From positions 186,001-250,000 of the forward strand of contig JBOFJQ010000034.1 of assembly GCA_051656905.1 (NCBI GenBank): a stretch of 64,000 nucleotides of DNA. The letters are read 5' to 3'. The first letter of the stretch is position 1. Each line of letters opens with the position of its first letter. Positions 60,933-64,000 of this stretch are shown in pieces. The notes under the pieces were generated by a model that saw nothing but the letters and a program-made list of their open reading frames with translations, did not search any database and was not told the DNA's origin. The stretch is from JAGNZR01 sp051656905. GTDB taxonomy: Bacteria > Fusobacteriota > Fusobacteriia > Fusobacteriales > Fusobacteriaceae. Both the position numbers and the translations under genes were made by a program.

Positions 60933-62489
60933 TTATAGTTCTATTATTCCTTTTTTTACAAGAATTTCTCTAGCTATTGTTTTTTCATCTTTTCCACTCT
61001 CAAGAGCAGCTAAATTAAGTTCTTGCATATCTCTATTTGAAAAATTATCAGTAAGAATTTCTAGACTTTTAATTACTTCTGGATTTTTATCTTTAAACTG
61101 ATTTGTAAACGATATAAAGCATTCATAAGGTGGGAAAAAACTCAAATCATCTTCAAGAATAATAAAATCATATTTAGCTATAAGCCCATCTGTAGAAAAA
61201 GCAATTCCTATATCTACTTTACCATTAATAAGAGAACTAATAACAAGTCCTGAATCCATCATATTTACTTTTTCAAAATTAATATTATATTTCTTTTTAA
61301 CCCCTTCAAGTCCATCTTGCCTATCTATAAATTCTGCAGAACTTCCAAGTAAAAATTTATCTTTATATTTTTTCAAATCAGATATTTTAGTTATATTATA
61401 TTTTTCAGAAAATTCTTTAGTTACTATAAAAGCATAAGTATTTTCAAATCCCATTGGTTTAAGAGTTCCAAAATCATAATTTTTTTTATAATTTTCTTCA
61501 ATGTAATTATAAGCACTTTTCGAATCAATTATATCCTTTTGACCTAAAAATGCTGCGTAAGCTGTCCCTGTATACTCAGGGTAAACATCTATATCTCCAC
61601 TCTTTAATGCTTGAAAAACAAGATTAGTACCTCCTAGCTCTAAAACCTCAGTTTTAAAATTAGTCTTATTTTCTATAACTAAACTTAAAAGATTCCCAAG
61701 AATTCTTTGTTCAGTAAAATTTTTATGACCGATAACAATAGTAGGATAACTCTTTTCATTTACTTTATTATAAATTCCAAGAGCAGATAAAACTAACACT
61801 ATAATTCCAATAAATTTAATAATTTTCTTACTTTTATATTTCTCATTTCTATTACTTAGCATCCCTATAGGAGTTACAGCCTTTTCAAAAATAACTAAAA
61901 TGTAATTTATAGAAAAAGCTAATAACGCAGTTGGAATAGCACCACATAAAATCAAATTATTATTATTCATTGATATTCCACGAAAAATATAGTCACCTAG
62001 CCCACCAGCACCAATTAAGGCAGCAATTGTTGTAGTCCCAATATTAGAGACTGCAGAAATTCTAATTCCACTCATAATTACAGATATAGCAATTGGAAGC
62101 TTTACTATAGTCAACACTTGAAAGTTAGTCATTCCCATTCCAATTGCAGCTTGAACAGTAGATTTATCTACACTTTTAACTCCAATGTATGTATTAGTTA
62201 TTATAGGTAATAGGGAATATAAAAATAATACGAAAATAGCTGGTTTTACACCTATTCCTAAGAAAGGAATAATCAGTCCAAAAAGTGCCAAACTAGGTAT
62301 TGTCTGGAAAACTCCTGCAATATTCATAGTTAATTTAGCTAAAACTTCATTTTTTGTTATAGCAATTCCTATAGGTATTCCCACAAGAATGGCTATAGAA
62401 AGAGCTATCCCTGAAATTTTAAGATGTTGTAAAAGCAGTTGAAAGATCTCTGGGTATCTTTCTAAAAAAAAGTTAAAAAAATCAATCAT
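60933..62489 (-). CDS. Osmoprotectant ABC transporter, permease fused to substrate-binding domain (OpuBB-OpuBC type)
   Basis: 518 residues. The first ~215 form the permease with five to six spans: LSIAILVGIPIGIAIT near 32, the EAA loop TVQAAIGMGMTNFQVLTIVKLPIA near 112-135 and TTTIAALIGAGGLGDYIFRG near 153. After one more span near 225-240, residues about 250-518 are the QAT-type binding domain: IVIGHKNFTEQRILGNLLS, GDIDVYPEYTGTAY near 295 and a C-terminal lobe. Imports glycine betaine, choline or a related compound. Overlaps the ATPase gene by eight bases. Confidence 0.92.
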   Translation of the reverse strand: MIDFFNFFLERYPEIFQLLLQHLKISGIALSIAILVGIPIGIAITKNEVLAKLTMNIAGVFQTIPSLALFGLIIPFLGIGVKPAIFVLFLYSLLPIITNTYIGVKSVDKSTVQAAIGMGMTNFQVLTIVKLPIAISVIMSGIRISAVSNIGTTTIAALIGAGGLGDYIFRGISMNNNNLILCGAIPTALLAFSINYILVIFEKAVTPIGMLSNRNEKYKSKKIIKFIGIIVLVLSALGIYNKVNEKSYPTIVIGHKNFTEQRILGNLLSLVIENKTNFKTEVLELGGTNLVFQALKSGDIDVYPEYTGTAYAAFLGQKDIIDSKSAYNYIEENYKKNYDFGTLKPMGFENTYAFIVTKEFSEKYNITKISDLKKYKDKFLLGSSAEFIDRQDGLEGVKKKYNINFEKVNMMDSGLVISSLINGKVDIGIAFSTDGLIAKYDFIILEDDLSFFPPYECFISFTNQFKDKNPEVIKSLEILTDNFSNRDMQELNLAALESGKDEKTIAREILVKKGIIEL

Positions 62490-63642
62490 TTTTTATTACC
62501 TCCTCATTTTCTAAATCAGGAGCAATATCATTTATCACGCCAACTAAACCTATATGAGTGACAACACCCACAAGTTTATCAAATTCATCTATTACAGGCA
62601 GAACATTAGCTTTTATAGTAGCAACTTCTTTAATGGCTTCAAGAAGATTATTATCCATATTAAGAGTTTTAAAATCTTTAACCATAACGTCACTAACTTT
62701 GCTTATATTCTTTTCTAAACAAAAGATAAGATTTTTTCTAAAAACAAGACCAATAGGTTTTGAATTATATCCATTTTCCTTTTCAGTAACAATTAGAAAA
62801 TCTGTATTTTGTGTTTGAATAATATTAAGTGCTCTAGAAAGAGAAGCTCTTCCCTCAATAGTAGTATATTTTTTTGACATAATATCTGATACTAAAAGTT
62901 TAGTCGGTGTCTTCCACATTCTATCCTTTCCAATAAATTGTTGTATATATTCAGACGCAGGATTTTTCAAAATAACATCAGGTGTATCAAACTGAAGTAT
63001 CTCTCCATTTTTAAGGAAAGCTATTTTCTCCCCTAATTTAATTGCTTCATCCATGTCATGAGTAACAAAAATAATAGTTTTTTTCAATTCTTTTTGTAGT
63101 TTTAAAATTTCATCTTGTATAGATGCTCTTGTAATTGGATCCAATGCTGAGAAAGGTTCATCCATTAATATAATTTCAGGATTCACAGCTAGAGCTCTAG
63201 CAATTCCTATTCTTTGCCTCTGTCCACCTGACAGTTCGCTTGGATATTTATTATAATAAACTTCAGGATTAAGGCTTAAGAGTTCTAACAGTTCATAGGA
63301 ACGTGCAACTCTTTTTTCTTTACTCCACTTTAAAAGTTTAGGAACCATCTCGATATTTTCACCAATGGTCATGTGTGGCATAAGTCCTTCTTTTTGTATC
63401 ACATATCCAATTTTTCGACGCAGTTCAATTGGGTCAATCTCTAAGATATTTCGCCCATTAATAGTAATACTACCTTTTGTTGGTTTTATTAACCTATTAA
63501 TCATTTTCATGGTTGTTGTCTTTCCACAACCAGATTCTCCAATTAAGACAATAAACTCTCCGGAATTAATAGAAAAGTTAATGTCTTTTAAAATAAAATT
63601 TTTCTTGTCATATGATTTAGAAACGTTTTTAAAATCTATCAC
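62482..63642 (-). CDS. Osmoprotectant ABC transporter ATPase with CBS domains (OpuBA/OpuCA type)
   Basis: 386 residues from GTG 63642, chosen for the AGAGGGGGATG site and for VIDFKNVSKSYDKK as a normal ABC start; a start 69 codons upstream would add an unrelated hydrophobic stretch over the promoter. Walker A GESGCGKTTTMK near 36, signature LSGGQRQRIGIARAL near 135, Walker B IILMDEPFSALDP near 155. Two CBS domains follow (about 255-380: MSKKYTTIEGRASL and VSDVMVKDF), which in OpuA sense ionic strength or c-di-AMP. Confidence 0.93.
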   Translation of the reverse strand: MIDFKNVSKSYDKKNFILKDINFSINSGEFIVLIGESGCGKTTTMKMINRLIKPTKGSITINGRNILEIDPIELRRKIGYVIQKEGLMPHMTIGENIEMVPKLLKWSKEKRVARSYELLELLSLNPEVYYNKYPSELSGGQRQRIGIARALAVNPEIILMDEPFSALDPITRASIQDEILKLQKELKKTIIFVTHDMDEAIKLGEKIAFLKNGEILQFDTPDVILKNPASEYIQQFIGKDRMWKTPTKLLVSDIMSKKYTTIEGRASLSRALNIIQTQNTDFLIVTEKENGYNSKPIGLVFRKNLIFCLEKNISKVSDVMVKDFKTLNMDNNLLEAIKEVATIKANVLPVIDEFDKLVGVVTHIGLVGVINDIAPDLENEEVIKND

Positions 63643-63685
63643 TAAGCATCCCCCTCTAATATTAAAAAATATGGTAATTAGTAAA

Positions 63686-63735
63686 ATTATATCATAAAAA
63701 ACAAAATATTGCAAATTTCGAACAAAAAATTGTTC
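63686..63735 (-). promoter_or_regulatory. Promoter and upstream palindrome of the osmoprotectant operon
   Basis: Minus strand TTGCAA (63709-63714), 17 bp, TATAAT (63686-63691). Six bases upstream of the -35 lies the perfect palindrome GAACAA-TTTT-TTGTTC (63720-63735), a likely regulator site. Confidence 0.7.
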
Positions 63736-63798
63736 TAAAATTAAAAATAAAGTTAAAAAAAGAACACGTTTATTAAAACATAAAATAGCGAGCAGTAA

Positions 63799-63870
63799 AT
63801 AAAAAAAGATGTTGAAATTCAACATCTTTCTTAGTATTCTGTACACCAATCCTTGTCTACATATTATCTC
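63799..63870 (-). ncRNA. Possible short RNA or end of upstream transcript
   Basis: Minus strand: TTGACT near 63886-63881 with TATGTA 17 bp on could start a transcript near 63855, which ends at the perfect hairpin AAAGATGTTGAA/TTCAACATCTTT (63805-63829) followed by seven T. The product would be about 55 nt with no coding frame of note. It could instead be only the terminator of a gene to the right of the window. Confidence 0.35.
63800..63829 (-). terminator. Intrinsic terminator upstream of the osmoprotectant operon
   Basis: A 12-bp arm hairpin, AAAGATGTTGAA with its mirror, followed on the minus strand by a run of T (63801-63807). It insulates the operon from whatever is transcribed to its right. 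Confidence 0.8.
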
Positions 63871-64000
63871 TAAAAATTTTAGTCAATATTATTTAAAATT
63901 TTTTATAATTTCTTACATATTTATTTTCAGAATCTAACTTAAAAATCTCATTAATGAGAGCAATAAATATATATATAATATTTAAAATATTAAAACAAGC

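Noticed and set aside
63643..63849. 69-codon N-terminal extension of the osmoprotectant ATPase
   Set aside because: It would cover the -10/-35 promoter and a terminator, and adds a hydrophobic stretch absent from the family; GTG 63642 has a good ribosome site.

Overview
The window looks like chromosomal DNA from an anaerobic, very low-GC member of the Fusobacteriota (Fusobacterium/Cetobacterium-like; this assignment is inferred from gene content, AnT-rich codon use and strong AGGAGG ribosome sites, not from a marker gene). It is mostly metabolic: sensing of hydrogen, galactose use, an anaerobic tetrapyrrole/B12 pathway and many ABC transporters. No rRNA, tRNA, CRISPR array or intact insertion sequence is visible.

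Layout. 1-2515 (minus): a three-gene sensory [FeFe]-hydrogenase cluster (PP2C/SpoIIE-type phosphatase cut by the window edge, PAS-containing hydrogenase, small [2Fe-2S] protein). 2775-4094 (plus): a HAD phosphatase and a peroxiredoxin whose catalytic cysteine codon is TGA, followed by a hairpin that fits a bacterial SECIS; this is a probable selenoprotein that ordinary gene calling misses. 4236-6974 (minus): an ElaA-type acetyltransferase and topoisomerase III. 7103-14587 (plus): galK-galM-galT followed by the galactose transporter mglBAC. 14653-15475: ArsR-type regulator with a clear operator plus a NifX-like protein. 15541-18163: an unusual stretch with a GC-rich structured RNA that has its own promoter and terminator (minus), 1.2 kb of AT-rich gene-free DNA with a decayed repeat-protein remnant, a tyrosine recombinase, and five copies of a ~30-bp repeat on both sides of it. 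18406-20216: PepD dipeptidase and a small unknown protein. 20316-23303: an arsenic-type operon (ArsR, permease, small thioredoxin, PAP2 phosphatase) divergent from a methyltransferase.

23365-45268 is one long minus-strand run of 24 genes that makes uroporphyrinogen III from glutamyl-tRNA and carries it through the anaerobic (early cobalt insertion) route to cobyric acid and cobinamide, with the cobalt importer CbiMNQO. It contains a HemA-HemC fusion and a CobA-HemD fusion, and two cobalamin riboswitches: one before cbiP with an intrinsic terminator as expression platform, one before cbiM that more likely hides the ribosome binding site. The steps expected to complete the nucleotide loop (cobU/cobS/cobT) and adenosylation are not here.

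46161-63642 is transport: a sugar ABC importer without its ATPase (plus), an ECF transporter of unknown substrate (minus), a CatB-like acetyltransferase, a LysE-type exporter, a GNAT-ASCH fusion, a polar amino acid ABC importer (plus), the sodium/proline symporter PutP, a VirK/YbjX-family protein and an Opu-type osmoprotectant ABC importer (minus). The putP leader contains a promoter, a ribosome site, a 19-codon peptide with three prolines in its last five residues written in codons rare for this genome, and then a terminator: a probable proline-responsive attenuator.

The strongest candidates for something new are the TGA-containing peroxiredoxin, the putP leader peptide, the structured RNA at 15541-15826 and the recombinase with its repeat family.
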